A stretch of 64,000 nucleotides of DNA from Deltaproteobacteria bacterium (lineage in GTDB: Bacteria > Myxococcota_A > Polyangia > Polyangiales > JADJMO01): positions 1 through 64,000 of the forward strand of contig JANYDK010000108.1 in NCBI GenBank assembly GCA_025363655.1. Reading direction: 5' to 3'. Positions 37,802-48,232 of this stretch are shown in pieces. Both the position numbers and the translations under genes were made by a program. The notes under the pieces were generated by a model that was not told the DNA's origin, did no database searches, and saw only the letters and a list, made by a program, of their open reading frames with translations. How positions within the stretch are numbered: the stretch's first letter is position 1; every line of letters begins with the position of its first letter.

Positions 37802-38440
37802 ATGAAGCTCGCTTTCCCTGGTCGTCGTTCGCTGGTTGGCCTGTTCTCCTTCGTCGGTCTCGGAGCTCTCCTCGTCGCCTGCACCGTCGACGCGAAGAAG
37901 CTCGAGGACTCGATTCGCACCGAGATGAAGAGCAAGGGCGTGGAGATGAAGTCGATCTCGTGCCCGACCGGACAGAAGTCGTTCGGCACCAACAAGTTCG
38001 ACTGCACCGGCGAAACCAACGACGGCGAGAAGGTCGTCTTCAACGCCAATACGCAAGGCGGCGGCGCGGTCGCGTGGGAGCTGAAGGGAAAGATCATCCC
38101 CGGCACCGAGCTCGAGGACATGATCAAGGAGAAGGCCGACCACCCGATCAAGGTCAAGTGCCGGATGAAGGTGATGATCTTCAACGAGGGAGACGTCTTC
38201 TTCTGCGACGAGACCGTCGAAGGGAAGAAGTTCGCGCTGCAGGTGAAGGCGAAGAACGACTCCGGCCTCTTCGAGTGGAAGGCGGCGACGAACGACGACG
38301 GCGAGAAGATGAAGAAGGCCGACGGCGACGACGACGACGACAAGGCCAAGTCGAAGGACGACGACGACGACAAGAAGAAGAAAAAGTCGAAGGACGACGA
38401 CGACGACAAGAAGAAGAAAAAGTCGAAGGACGACGACTGA
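37802..38440 (+). CDS. DUF4333-like lipoprotein with acidic/basic repeat tail
   Basis: 212 residues. The lipobox is at Cys27 (LLVACTVD). Residues about 30-95 match the DUF4333 pattern (LEDSIRTEMKSKGVEMKSIS, then C, later FDCTGETNDGEKVVF and AVAWEL), and a second similar half follows. The last 45 residues are built from KSKDDDDDKKKK units encoded by a perfect 36-bp DNA repeat. The tail is strongly zwitterionic and probably disordered. Function is unknown; a role at the cell envelope is inferred from the lipobox. It is followed by a strong terminator. Confidence 0.78.
   Translation: MKLAFPGRRSLVGLFSFVGLGALLVACTVDAKKLEDSIRTEMKSKGVEMKSISCPTGQKSFGTNKFDCTGETNDGEKVVFNANTQGGGAVAWELKGKIIPGTELEDMIKEKADHPIKVKCRMKVMIFNEGDVFFCDETVEGKKFALQVKAKNDSGLFEWKAATNDDGEKMKKADGDDDDDKAKSKDDDDDKKKKKSKDDDDDKKKKKSKDDD
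38351..38437 (+). repeat. 36-bp in-frame tandem repeat
   Basis: Two perfectly identical 36-bp units (38351-38386 and 38387-38422) and a 15-bp partial third unit end just before the stop codon. Each unit encodes SKDDDDDKKKKK. Copy number may vary between strains by slippage. Confidence 0.85.
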
Positions 38441-38458
38441 GCTCGGGCAGTCGAAACG

Positions 38459-38495
38459 AAAACGGCGCGATCCTCGGGGACCGCGCCGTTTTTTC
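38459..38495. terminator. Bidirectional intrinsic terminator (lipoprotein / purH)
   Basis: A 9-bp stem AACGGCGCG/CGCGCCGTT (38461-38469 with 38482-38490), with A-run on the left and T-run on the right (TTTTTT), so it can stop both convergent transcripts. Confidence 0.8.
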
Positions 38496-38524
38496 GTCGA
38501 GCTCCGGAGAACTAGCGCGAGAGT

Positions 38525-40129
38525 TCAGTGACGGAAGTGGCGGATGCCGGTGAAGATCATCGCGACGCCGTATCGATCGCAGCAAGCGATGACCTCGGCG
38601 TCCTTCACCGAGCCGCCGGGTTGGGCGATGGCAGTGATGCCACCCTGGGCCGCGGCCTCGACGCCGTCGGGGAACGGGAAGAAGGCGTCGGAGCCGAGGA
38701 CGCTCCCCTTCGCGAGATCGCCTGCTTTTTTCAGGGCGATTTCCACCGAGACGACGCGTGACATCTGACCGGCGCCGACGCCGACGGTGCGGGCCACGGT
38801 GCCGTCGTCGACGGCGAGGACGATCGCGTTCGACTTCACGTGCTTGGTGACGCGCCAGGCGAAGCGAAGAGCGCGGAGCTCCGCTTCGGTCGGTGCGCGC
38901 TTGGTCGCCACCTTGGCGTTTTCGATTTCGCCGTCGCCGCCGAGGTCGGCGCTCATCGCCGCGAGCCCGCCGCTGATGCGACGGAAATCGAGGAGGGCGC
39001 CCTGCTGCGCGGGAGCCTCACCGACCGCCAGGAGGCGGAGGTTCTTCTTCGTGCGAAGGACGTCGAGGGCGCCGGTGCTGAACGACGGCGCGACGATGCA
39101 CTCGAGGAAGGTCTCACCGAGCGCCTTCGCGGTGGCGACGTCGACGACGCGGTTGAGGGCGACGATGCCCCCGAAGGCGCTGACCGGATCGGCCTCGCGC
39201 GCGATGCGATAGGCGGTCTCGAGATCGGGCGCGGTGGCGGTGCCGCAGGGGTTGGTGTGCTTGACGATGACGCAGCCGGCGAGCTTTCCGGCATCGAACT
39301 CGCGGACCGCCTCGAGCGCCGCTTGAACGTCGACGAAGTTGTTGAACGAGAGCTCTTTGCCGCCGGCGCCGATCGACTCGGCGAGCGCGAGGGTGCCGAC
39401 CGCGGCGCCACGTTGACGATAAAATGCGCCATTTTGGTGCGGGTTTTCGCCATATCGGAGCGAGTAGGCCTTCTCGTACGAGAGCGTCAGGTACTGCGGA
39501 TAGAGCTCCTTGGCCGAGCCTTCGAGGGCGGCGTCGCGCGAGAGGTAGGCAGCGATGGCCCCGTCGTACGCCGAGGTGTGGGCGAAGGCTTTGGCGGCGA
39601 GACGGGCGCGCGTGGCGAGCGTGGTGCCGCCGGCCGCGGTGATCTCCGCGAGCACGTCTCCGTAGTCGGCCGGATCGACGACGACGGTGACGCGCGGGTG
39701 CGACTTCGCCGCCGAGCGAACCATCGACGGACCACCGATGTCGATCTCTTCGATGATCTGTTCGTGCGTCGCGGTGCCTTTGGCGACCGTCTGTTCGAAG
39801 GGATAGAGGTTGACGATCACGAGGTCGATCGGCTTGCCGCCGACCTTCGCCAAGTCCGCGAGATCGCGATCGCCACGCATGAGGATGCCGCCATGGACGC
39901 GCGGATGGAGCGTCTTCACGCGGCCGTCCATGATCTCGGGCGAACCGGTGTATTCGCTGACTTGGATGACGGGGACGCCTCCCTCGACGAGGTGCTTGGC
40001 GGTGCCACCCGTCGAGAGGAGCTCGACGCCACGCGCGTGGAGCTTCTTCGCGAGGTCGAGGAGACCCGTCTTGTCGCTGACGGAGACGAGTGCGCGTTGA
40101 ATTCGCGAGGGGGCATTGGGCTCGGTCAT
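38525..40129 (-). CDS. purH: Bifunctional AICAR transformylase / IMP cyclohydrolase
   Basis: 534 residues, the usual length. It performs the last two steps of de novo purine synthesis. The N-terminal IMP cyclohydrolase domain has RALVSVSDKTGLLDLAK, STGGTAKHL and GRVKTLHPRVHGGIL. The C-terminal transformylase domain has LRYGENPHQNGAFY, the catalytic VKHTNPCG motif and FFPFPDGVEAAAQGG. The start at 40129 has GGAGG 6 nt upstream. It is divergent from trpD with only 85 bp between the starts. Confidence 0.97.
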   Translation of the reverse strand: MTEPNAPSRIQRALVSVSDKTGLLDLAKKLHARGVELLSTGGTAKHLVEGGVPVIQVSEYTGSPEIMDGRVKTLHPRVHGGILMRGDRDLADLAKVGGKPIDLVIVNLYPFEQTVAKGTATHEQIIEEIDIGGPSMVRSAAKSHPRVTVVVDPADYGDVLAEITAAGGTTLATRARLAAKAFAHTSAYDGAIAAYLSRDAALEGSAKELYPQYLTLSYEKAYSLRYGENPHQNGAFYRQRGAAVGTLALAESIGAGGKELSFNNFVDVQAALEAVREFDAGKLAGCVIVKHTNPCGTATAPDLETAYRIAREADPVSAFGGIVALNRVVDVATAKALGETFLECIVAPSFSTGALDVLRTKKNLRLLAVGEAPAQQGALLDFRRISGGLAAMSADLGGDGEIENAKVATKRAPTEAELRALRFAWRVTKHVKSNAIVLAVDDGTVARTVGVGAGQMSRVVSVEIALKKAGDLAKGSVLGSDAFFPFPDGVEAAAQGGITAIAQPGGSVKDAEVIACCDRYGVAMIFTGIRHFRH

Positions 40130-40214
40130 GGCGCCTCCGGTACGTGCACCGCCGAGGTGCATCAAGTCACCCAAGGCGGAACGGAGCGCGAACGTCCGAG
40201 AAGGAACGCTCGCG

Positions 40215-41372
40215 ATGGACTATGCTGCGCAGTCTGCCGTGGCCCGCGTGACCGATCCTCAAGGCGCTCCGAGCGTCGCTCCTGCCGTTGCCTCCACCTC
40301 GATTGCAGAGGTGCTCGAGAGACTTCTCGCGGGGCACGACCTCGAGGCGAGCGTCGTCGAAGACGTCTTCGGGCGGCTCTTCGACGGGCAGCTCGGGCCG
40401 GCGCAAGTGGCGGCGCTTGCGGTGGCGATGCGCGCCAAGGGCGAGACCGCCGACGAGCTCGCGGCTGCGGCGAAGGCGCTTCGTGCGCGAGCGAAGACGC
40501 TCAGGCCGACGCACGCGAGCGTCGTCGTCGACACCTGCGGCACCGGCGGCGATGGCGCGCACACGGTCAACGTCTCGACGATGGCGGCGATCGTCGTCGC
40601 CGCCGCCGGAGCCACCGTCGCCAAGCACGGCAATCGCGCCGTCAGCTCGCGCGCGGGGAGCGCCGATTTGATCGAAGCGCTCGGCATCGCCGTCGAGCCG
40701 CCGGCGGGGAACGAGCCGGAAATCGAGACGTTCGATGCACGCGTACGTCGCGCGATGGACGACGCACGCATCGGCTTCCTCTTCGCGCCTCGTCACCATG
40801 CAGCGATGCGACACGCGGCGCCTGCACGTCGCGAGCTCGGCATTCGCACCCTCTTCAACCTCCTCGGTCCGCTGGCGAATCCAGGCGGCGCGACGCATCA
40901 GCTGGTGGGCGTCTTCGAGAACCGCCGAAGACCGATGATCGCCGAAGTGTTGCGACAGCTCGGCCTCCGTCGCGTCTGGGTGGCGCACGGCCACGCGTGC
41001 GAGGGTGCGCCGCGGGGACTCGACGAGGTTTCGCCGGCCGGAGAGACGTCGATCACCACGCTCGACGATTCGGGAGAGATGGGCGAAACCACGATCACCC
41101 CGCGCGACGCCGGCCTCGAACCGGTGCCTCTGCACGAGCTCGCGGGCGGTGACGCACGGAAAAATGCGGCGGTCGCGGAGGCGCTCTTCGCCGGCGAGGG
41201 TTCACGTGCCGTGCGAACTGCCGTCGTCCTCAATGCGGCATGTGCCCTCGTGGTGGCCGAGGTGGCGAGCGATCTCCGAGAAGCCCGCGAACGTGCCGAG
41301 GCCGCCCTCGATCGTGGCGACGCAGCGAGGACGCTCGCCGCGTGGCGAATGCACATGCAGCACGAACGATGA
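40215..41372 (+). CDS. trpD: Anthranilate phosphoribosyltransferase
   Basis: 385 residues, somewhat longer than usual because of an N-terminal extension of about 20 residues. It transfers phosphoribose from PRPP to anthranilate in tryptophan synthesis. Seen: VDTCGTGGDGAHTVNVSTMA (PRPP-binding GTGGD), KHGNRAVSSRAGSADLIEAL, and FAPRHHAAMRHAAPARRELG with RTLFNLLGPLANP. The start at 40215 has AAGGA about 8 nt upstream; in-frame codons back to 40116 overlap purH and were not used. It overlaps trpC by 4 bp (ATGA). Confidence 0.95.
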   Translation: MDYAAQSAVARVTDPQGAPSVAPAVASTSIAEVLERLLAGHDLEASVVEDVFGRLFDGQLGPAQVAALAVAMRAKGETADELAAAAKALRARAKTLRPTHASVVVDTCGTGGDGAHTVNVSTMAAIVVAAAGATVAKHGNRAVSSRAGSADLIEALGIAVEPPAGNEPEIETFDARVRRAMDDARIGFLFAPRHHAAMRHAAPARRELGIRTLFNLLGPLANPGGATHQLVGVFENRRRPMIAEVLRQLGLRRVWVAHGHACEGAPRGLDEVSPAGETSITTLDDSGEMGETTITPRDAGLEPVPLHELAGGDARKNAAVAEALFAGEGSRAVRTAVVLNAACALVVAEVASDLREARERAEAALDRGDAARTLAAWRMHMQHER

Positions 41373-42166
41373 GCGTCCTTCCCGCCATCGTCGCCGCGAC
41401 GCAGGAAGAGATCCGTCGCCTACGCGCGTTCCCGATGACCACCTCGACGCGGACGCCGATCGACATCGCGAAACGTCTGCGAAGGCCCACCCGCGAAAGC
41501 CCGCTCGCGCTCATCGCCGAGATCAAGAAACGATCGCCTTCGGCTGGACCGCTCTCGGTCGCGCTCTCGGTCGCCGAACGCGCGGCGATCTACGCCGATG
41601 CAGGCGCGCGGATGATCAGCGTGCTCGTCGATCGCGAGCACTTCGACGGTAGCTACGACGATCTCGCGGCCGCACGCGCGGTCACGGGCGCCCCGCTTCT
41701 GTGCAAAGGCTTCATCCTCGACGAGGTCCAGCTCCGCGCCGCCCATGTCGCCGGCGCCGACGCGGTCTTGCTCATCGTCCGCCTCCTCGACGACGACGCG
41801 CTCGCATCGCTCGGGCTCGCCGCGCGCGCCCTCGGTCTCACGCCCATCGTCGAGGTCGTCGACGAGGCGGAGCTCGAGCGTGCCCTCCGCGCCCCCGAGG
41901 CCCTCGTCCTCGGCGTCAACGCACGCGACCTCGACACGCTGCAGATGAACCGCGCGCGCGCCGAACGCGTCCTCGCGGCCATTCCCGACGATCGCGTTGC
42001 ACTCTATTTTTCAGGCATTTCCCGCGTCGAAGAGGTCACCGCACTGGCCTCCCGCGAAGCCCGTCGCGAGGGCCGCCGAATCGAGGGTGCGCTGATCGGC
42101 GAAGCGTTGATGCGGCAAGACGATCCGGGCCCCCTCTTGCGCTCGTTGGTGGCCGCGGCAGGCTGA
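41369..42166 (+). CDS. trpC: Indole-3-glycerol phosphate synthase
   Basis: 265 residues, a (beta/alpha)8 barrel. It closes the indole ring in tryptophan synthesis. Seen: LIAEIKKRSPSAGPL (catalytic Lys region), SVLVDREHFDGSYDDL, LLCKGFILDEVQL (second catalytic Lys), GVNARDLDTL and IEGALIGEALMR. The start ATG at 41369 overlaps the trpD stop. No other trp gene is in the window, so this is a short trpDC operon. Confidence 0.96.
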   Translation: MSVLPAIVAATQEEIRRLRAFPMTTSTRTPIDIAKRLRRPTRESPLALIAEIKKRSPSAGPLSVALSVAERAAIYADAGARMISVLVDREHFDGSYDDLAAARAVTGAPLLCKGFILDEVQLRAAHVAGADAVLLIVRLLDDDALASLGLAARALGLTPIVEVVDEAELERALRAPEALVLGVNARDLDTLQMNRARAERVLAAIPDDRVALYFSGISRVEEVTALASREARREGRRIEGALIGEALMRQDDPGPLLRSLVAAAG

Positions 42167-42177
42167 ACGGTCGGTGC

Positions 42178-42183
42178 TACGCT
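42178..42183 (+). promoter_or_regulatory. Putative -10 box of a leaderless promoter
   Basis: TGCTACGCT contains TACGCT, with an extended -10-like TGC before it, ending 8 nt before the ATG at 42192. No Shine-Dalgarno lies between. Confidence 0.45.
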
Positions 42184-42191
42184 CGACATCG

Positions 42192-43376
42192 ATGCGCTTT
42201 TTCTCGGCAGTGCTCGCTCTCTGCGGCGCCGCCATCGGTTGCTCGAGCAGCGCGCATCCTCCACCGCCACTCTTCGGTGCCGACACATCCTTCGACGTCG
42301 GTCCCACCGACTCGGGTACCAGCGCGTTCGACGTCGCCCGCGACAGCGCCACGTTCAACTGCGCCGACGGCATCGACGCGGGCGTGTGCGCGTGCACCGA
42401 GCTCGGACAGACGCCCCCTGCCCTCTACATCCTCCTCGACAAGTCCGGCTCGATGGAGCAAATCGTCGCGCCCTCGACCGTCTCGAAGTGGGACCAGGTG
42501 CGTCGCGCCCTCTTCGACTCGACGAACGGTGTGCTTCGCAAGTTGGGCTCCCGCCTCAGCGTCGGAATGGCTCTTTTTCCCAGTGGAAGTGGCGCTGCGT
42601 GCGCGCCCGGGGTGCAGGTCTTTCCCATCGGCGTCGGCCTCTCGTCGACCTACGACACGCTCGCGTCGATCCTCTCCTCGACCAAGCCAGCAGGCTCGAC
42701 GCCGACCGCGAGCTCGGTCTCGGCGCTGATTCCGCTGCTCAAATCCCGCAAGGCCGGCACGACGTTCGTGCTCTTGGCGACGGACGGTGCGCCCAACTGC
42801 GGCACCACCGCATGCTCGGCCGAACAGTGCCAGTACGACATCGACGGCGCCAAGCTGAGCGACGGGACGTTGTGCGCGCCGCCGCTCAACTGCTGCGACC
42901 AGACCGTCGTCATGGGCGGCGATGGTTGGAAGGCCTGCAACGACGAAGGCGCCACGCGGAAGGCCGTCGCCGCGCTCGCCGCCGCCGGCATCAACACCTT
43001 CGTCCTCGGCATCCCCGGCACCGAACGCTACGCGACGACCCTCGACGATCTCGCGCTCGCCGGCGGTGAAGCACAGGCCACCGCCGGACCGCGCTACTAC
43101 GCAGCGACCGACGGACCGTCGCTCGAAGCCGCGCTCTCCGCCATCGCCGCGAAGGTCATCGACACCTGCGTCATCGCGCTCGAGACCGACGTCACCGATC
43201 CTGGCATCACCAACGTCCTCGTCGACGGCACGCTCGTTCCCAAAGACGACGTCAGCGGCTGGAGCTGGCTCGACTCGTCGCACATTCAGCTCAACGGCAC
43301 GACCTGCGACAACGTCCACGCCGGCCGCGTCTCGCGCATCCAAGTCGCGGTCGGCTGCAAGACGATCGAGCGCTGA
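42192..43376 (+). CDS. Lipoprotein with von Willebrand factor A domain
   Basis: 394 residues. The lipobox is at Cys17 (AAIGCSSS), followed by a tether of about 40 residues. The VWA domain starts with the MIDAS motif DKSGSM (84-89) and continues with VLLATDGAPNCG and INTFVLGIPGTERYATTLDD. Many cysteines (CSAEQC, LNCCDQ) suggest disulfides. VWA domains bind metal and protein or matrix ligands; a cell-surface binding or adhesion role is inferred. Its stop is 2 bp from the convergent asnS stop. The ATG at 42174 was rejected because it adds no signal-peptide sense. Confidence 0.85.
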   Translation: MRFFSAVLALCGAAIGCSSSAHPPPPLFGADTSFDVGPTDSGTSAFDVARDSATFNCADGIDAGVCACTELGQTPPALYILLDKSGSMEQIVAPSTVSKWDQVRRALFDSTNGVLRKLGSRLSVGMALFPSGSGAACAPGVQVFPIGVGLSSTYDTLASILSSTKPAGSTPTASSVSALIPLLKSRKAGTTFVLLATDGAPNCGTTACSAEQCQYDIDGAKLSDGTLCAPPLNCCDQTVVMGGDGWKACNDEGATRKAVAALAAAGINTFVLGIPGTERYATTLDDLALAGGEAQATAGPRYYAATDGPSLEAALSAIAAKVIDTCVIALETDVTDPGITNVLVDGTLVPKDDVSGWSWLDSSHIQLNGTTCDNVHAGRVSRIQVAVGCKTIER

Positions 43377-43378
43377 AG

Positions 43379-44683
<1,305 letters not shown>

Positions 44684-44719
44684 GCGCCGCTATTTACCAC
44701 GCTTTTGGCTGCGAAGATC

Positions 44720-47620
44720 TCAGTGCGCGGGCGGCTCGTGGCTGATCGCGCGGCGGTAGCGATCGCGGCGGGTGGCGTCCTTGAGGACGTCGTAGGCCTC
44801 GTCGAGCACCTGGAGCACGAGGTGGAGATCGTCGACCAGGTCGCCGAGCGAAGGGCGGAGGATGCGCGAAGGATCGAGCGCGCGACGGAGCTCGATGTAG
44901 GCGCGCCTGATCTCGTAGCCGGTGGCGATGCGCGGCACCCCGAGGATGGCGAAGTAGTCACCGTCTTCGACGAGCGCGCGACGCACGCCGATGCGCGAAC
45001 GGAGGGCCGAATCGTCGAGCTCGGCATCACGCACAGGATCGGCCTCGTCGGCGACCGACGGCTCGTCGTCGACGCGCCGCGAGGACGAGATCGACGAAGC
45101 AGGCGCACGGGCGGCAGCGAGCGCGGTGAGCACACCGAGCGCGACCAGGGCGTAGACGAGCGGCGCGGCATCGTCACCGCGCGCACCGAGGACGTCGCGG
45201 AGAGAGGCTCCAGCGGCGCGACGGACGACGGCATCGTCGGCATCTTCGAGCCCGCACTCGTCGATCAAGCGGGAACGCTCCCCGCTCGCGAGACGTACGT
45301 CGAGGCCGCCCATGCGCCCGATCGCCTCCGCCGGAGGAACCGCGCGACGCGTGATTTCGACGATCAGCGCAGGGCCGGGCGTGCCGCCGAAGACGGGCGG
45401 TTCGCCCTTGAGGCGCGCCGGCGGTTCACGCTCGAAGGCGATTTGTCCGCGCGCCATCCCGATCGCTCGCGTCAAGAGCCACGCTGCGTGGGCCTGCAAC
45501 ACGTCCCACAGCTGATCTTGATGAACGTGCCCGTGAGCGACGAGCGCGGCACCCGCGAGGCGACCGAAGGGCGGAACACGTCCTTCGAGCTTCTTCACGA
45601 CGTCGGCGGCGATGTCTCCTCGACCTTGCAGATACCCGAGGAGCGACTCGCCTTCGACCGAGGAGGCAGCGGTGACGACGTCGCCATCCTGCAAGACCAC
45701 GCGACGAATACCGGCTGCTTCGTCGAGACGGAGAACACCGGTGACGCGCGTGGCGACCGCTTCGGCGAAGGCCCGCAAGGCGTCGTCGGACGAGATGATC
45801 GGCCGCGCGGCAGGCAAAGCGGCGACGGGATGGGCGAGTGGCGGAGGCGGCACCGAAGGAGGTGACGGCGCGGCTCGCGGATAGAGCTCTTCGCGCGGCG
45901 GCGATGGCGGCGCGGGCAACGCCACGTCGACTGCCCGAGGCGGCGGCGCGGGGCGTGCGGTGATCGGCGCCAGAGGAGGCGGGTGCTCGCTCGCCGGACG
46001 CGGCATCGCCATCTGCATCGACACTTGGCTGAGGCTACGCTCGTCGTCGTCGTCGACGTCGGGCCCCGACGAGGTGATCGCGCGTGGATCGGTGTGCGCA
46101 GGCGCGCGACGTGGCGGCCTCGGCGTCGGCAGCTGCTCGGAGCCGCGGAGATCTTGCTCGATGCGTCCGCCCGCGGTGGTGAGCGCCGCTTCGATGCCGC
46201 CGCTCGACGTCCCTTCGCCCGCATTGGTGCCCGCCGAGAGATCGAGGGCGACGCCGACACCCGTCGCGCCACCGCCCGTCGTCTGCGGCGCCGCGCGCGC
46301 TTGGCTGCGTCGAGCCTGGCCCGTCGTCGGACCACGCGGCGTCCCCGTGTCGGCGCTGCTGCCTTCGTCGTCCTCACCGCCGAGATCGAGCGGCTCGTCG
46401 AGCGACGCCAGGATCTCCGCCGGAAGCACCGCCTCGACCTCGTCCTCCGGCGAGAGCACCTCGTCGTCGGCGAGCAACACGTTCTCGTTCGAGCGCTGCG
46501 ACGACGGACCGATGACGCGCGCCTCGGCCTCGCGCAAGAGCCTCTCGAGATCGGGCGAGAGCCGGACCTCGGCAGCACGCGCCGACCATCCGCGACCGGC
46601 GGCTTCCGAGCTCGCACCACCGCGCTGCGAAGAAGGCGCCTCTTCACCGGCGCGCAGCTCGGGACGATGCGTCGTCGGCGGCGCGATGCTGATCGCACCC
46701 GGAGGAATCGGCAGAGGCGGCCTCGGCGGCAAAGGGCTCAGCGGCGCACGCAGCGACGGCGGAGGAGGCGGCGGCGGACGCGAGCTGCGTCGTGGAACCT
46801 GCGGACGCGAGCTCGGCGGCACGCTGCGATGACCTGTCTCGAGCAGCGGCGACGGCCGACCGGGAGGAGCGTCGTCGACGACGCCGAGGAGCGCGTCGAT
46901 CTTCTCGACCAGCGCATCGACGTCGATGGGTCGCGCAAAGAAGCCGCTCCCTTCGTGGGCGAGCGCGTCGCGCCCGTTCGCGAACGTTTGCCCCGGATGA
47001 CCCGCGTAAATCAGGTGGATGCTGCCGCCACCGGGGAGCGCCCGAAGGCGCGCTGCCACCTCGAGCGCCGACCGCGCGTCGACGTCGAGCAAGACGAGGT
47101 GCGGCTTCTGCACGGCCGCGCGACCGACGAGCATCGCCAGCGGCACGTCGATGACCACGTACCCGCGCGCACGCAGAGCCCATTCGATGCGCGCCGCTTC
47201 GACCGTCGGATCGGCGACGAAGATGGTCGGACCCTCGGCCTCGACGATCTCGTCGTCCCCTTCTGGGAGCGGCTCGTCGGCGAGCTCTTGATCGGAGGCC
47301 ATGACCGGTGAACGCATCGCCACCGTCGGCGGCGCGCCAGCGGCAGAGAACGGTGGAGCGGGTGCCGAAGCACCGGTAGCAGGGGCCAGAGCCGGCGGAG
47401 GTTTCGACGCCGAGGGCAAGGGCAAGCTCGCCGCAGCAACGGGCGCTGGTGGCGGCAGCGAGGGATGCGAAGAGGGTGCTGGCGCCGGCATCGAAGGAGC
47501 CGCGGCGAGCCCAGATGGTGGCGGGCTCGTGGGATCGGCGCCTTCGGGAACAGCCCGCTCCGCGTCCGCAGGCGGCTCGTCCGCGCGTTCGCCGTCGTCG
47601 GGATCACCGGGAGCGCCCAT
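44720..47620 (-). CDS. Receiver-like / PATAN (DUF4388) / degenerate J-domain protein
   Basis: 966 residues. Order: Pro/Ala-rich N-terminus (1-125); a receiver-like domain (about 130-245) keeping an acidic site in PHLVLLDVDARS but with Arg for the usual Lys (FFARPID); a long Pro/Ser/Arg-rich linker (about 250-610); a DUF4388/PATAN-like domain (about 620-770; GVLRLDEAAGIRRVVLQDGD); and a J-like C-terminus (890-966; DYFAILGVPRIATGYEIRRA) in which HPD is replaced by LDP. Such mixtures are typical of myxobacteria and tied to signalling or motility. The J part probably cannot stimulate Hsp70. It has no Shine-Dalgarno; TAGAGT ends 9 nt upstream. Confidence 0.78.
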   Translation of the reverse strand: MGAPGDPDDGERADEPPADAERAVPEGADPTSPPPSGLAAAPSMPAPAPSSHPSLPPPAPVAAASLPLPSASKPPPALAPATGASAPAPPFSAAGAPPTVAMRSPVMASDQELADEPLPEGDDEIVEAEGPTIFVADPTVEAARIEWALRARGYVVIDVPLAMLVGRAAVQKPHLVLLDVDARSALEVAARLRALPGGGSIHLIYAGHPGQTFANGRDALAHEGSGFFARPIDVDALVEKIDALLGVVDDAPPGRPSPLLETGHRSVPPSSRPQVPRRSSRPPPPPPPSLRAPLSPLPPRPPLPIPPGAISIAPPTTHRPELRAGEEAPSSQRGGASSEAAGRGWSARAAEVRLSPDLERLLREAEARVIGPSSQRSNENVLLADDEVLSPEDEVEAVLPAEILASLDEPLDLGGEDDEGSSADTGTPRGPTTGQARRSQARAAPQTTGGGATGVGVALDLSAGTNAGEGTSSGGIEAALTTAGGRIEQDLRGSEQLPTPRPPRRAPAHTDPRAITSSGPDVDDDDERSLSQVSMQMAMPRPASEHPPPLAPITARPAPPPRAVDVALPAPPSPPREELYPRAAPSPPSVPPPPLAHPVAALPAARPIISSDDALRAFAEAVATRVTGVLRLDEAAGIRRVVLQDGDVVTAASSVEGESLLGYLQGRGDIAADVVKKLEGRVPPFGRLAGAALVAHGHVHQDQLWDVLQAHAAWLLTRAIGMARGQIAFEREPPARLKGEPPVFGGTPGPALIVEITRRAVPPAEAIGRMGGLDVRLASGERSRLIDECGLEDADDAVVRRAAGASLRDVLGARGDDAAPLVYALVALGVLTALAAARAPASSISSSRRVDDEPSVADEADPVRDAELDDSALRSRIGVRRALVEDGDYFAILGVPRIATGYEIRRAYIELRRALDPSRILRPSLGDLVDDLHLVLQVLDEAYDVLKDATRRDRYRRAISHEPPAH

Positions 47621-47629
47621 CCGAGTTCG

Positions 47630-47635
47630 ACTCTA
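47630..47635 (-). promoter_or_regulatory. Putative -10 box (PATAN/J-like gene)
   Basis: On the minus strand TTGTCG, a 17-bp spacer and TAGAGT are followed by 9 nt and the ATG at 47620. The upstream block GGTGTTTGTCGT is identical to one before the phosphorylase gene near 4.6 kb. Confidence 0.45.
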
Positions 47636-47756
47636 GGTGTTCGCCGCCGTGACGACAAACACCTTGCTCACTGCGCCTCGCTGCGACTTGGCGTACCTCG
47701 CCGTTACTGGCTGTTTACGGCGCCACCGACGCCGAGGTACGACGCAGACTCCCGAG

Positions 47757-48230
47757 ATGGCCAAGGAGAAGGGCGAGAAAATCGTCGCCAAGAATCGCCG
47801 CGCGTCCTTCGACTACACGCTCGAAGAGTCGTGGGAGGCGGGGCTCGTCCTCACGGGGAGCGAGGTCAAGTCGCTGCGCGCGGGCAAGGCGGAGATCGTC
47901 GACGCCTACGGCACCATCGAGCGCGGTGAAGCCTGGCTGATGCAGCTCTACGTCGCGCCTTTCGAGCAGGCGAGCGTCTTCGGCCACGAGCCGCGCCGCA
48001 AGCGCAAGCTCCTCTTGCACGGCAGCGAGATCAAGAAAATCGGCGCCGCGCTCAAGGACAAGGGTTACACGCTGATCCCGACGCGCCTCTATTTCAAGGA
48101 CGGAAAGGCCAAGATCGAGCTCTCCCTCGGCCGCGGCAAATCGCGAGGCGACAAGCGCCAAGACATCGCGCGCAAGGACGCCGAACGCGAGACGCGCATC
48201 GCCATCGGGCGCGCACGCAAGGGACGCTGA
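47757..48230 (+). CDS. smpB: SsrA-binding protein SmpB
   Basis: 157 residues. It binds tmRNA and delivers it to stalled ribosomes in trans-translation. Seen: IVAKNRRASFDYTLEESWEA, GLVLTGSEVKSLRAGKAEIV, PRRKRKLLLHGSEIKKI, LIPTRLYFKDGKAKIELSLG and the basic tail ending RIAIGRARKGR. No tmRNA gene is seen in this window. The start MAKEKGEK is the family norm; 40 upstream in-frame codons were rejected as non-coding in character. A small gene follows after 2 bp. Confidence 0.96.
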   Translation: MAKEKGEKIVAKNRRASFDYTLEESWEAGLVLTGSEVKSLRAGKAEIVDAYGTIERGEAWLMQLYVAPFEQASVFGHEPRRKRKLLLHGSEIKKIGAALKDKGYTLIPTRLYFKDGKAKIELSLGRGKSRGDKRQDIARKDAERETRIAIGRARKGR

Positions 48231-48232
48231 GC

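Noticed and set aside
38351-38437. CRISPR-like array from repeated 36-bp units
   Set aside because: The units are contiguous without spacers and lie in frame within a lipoprotein gene.
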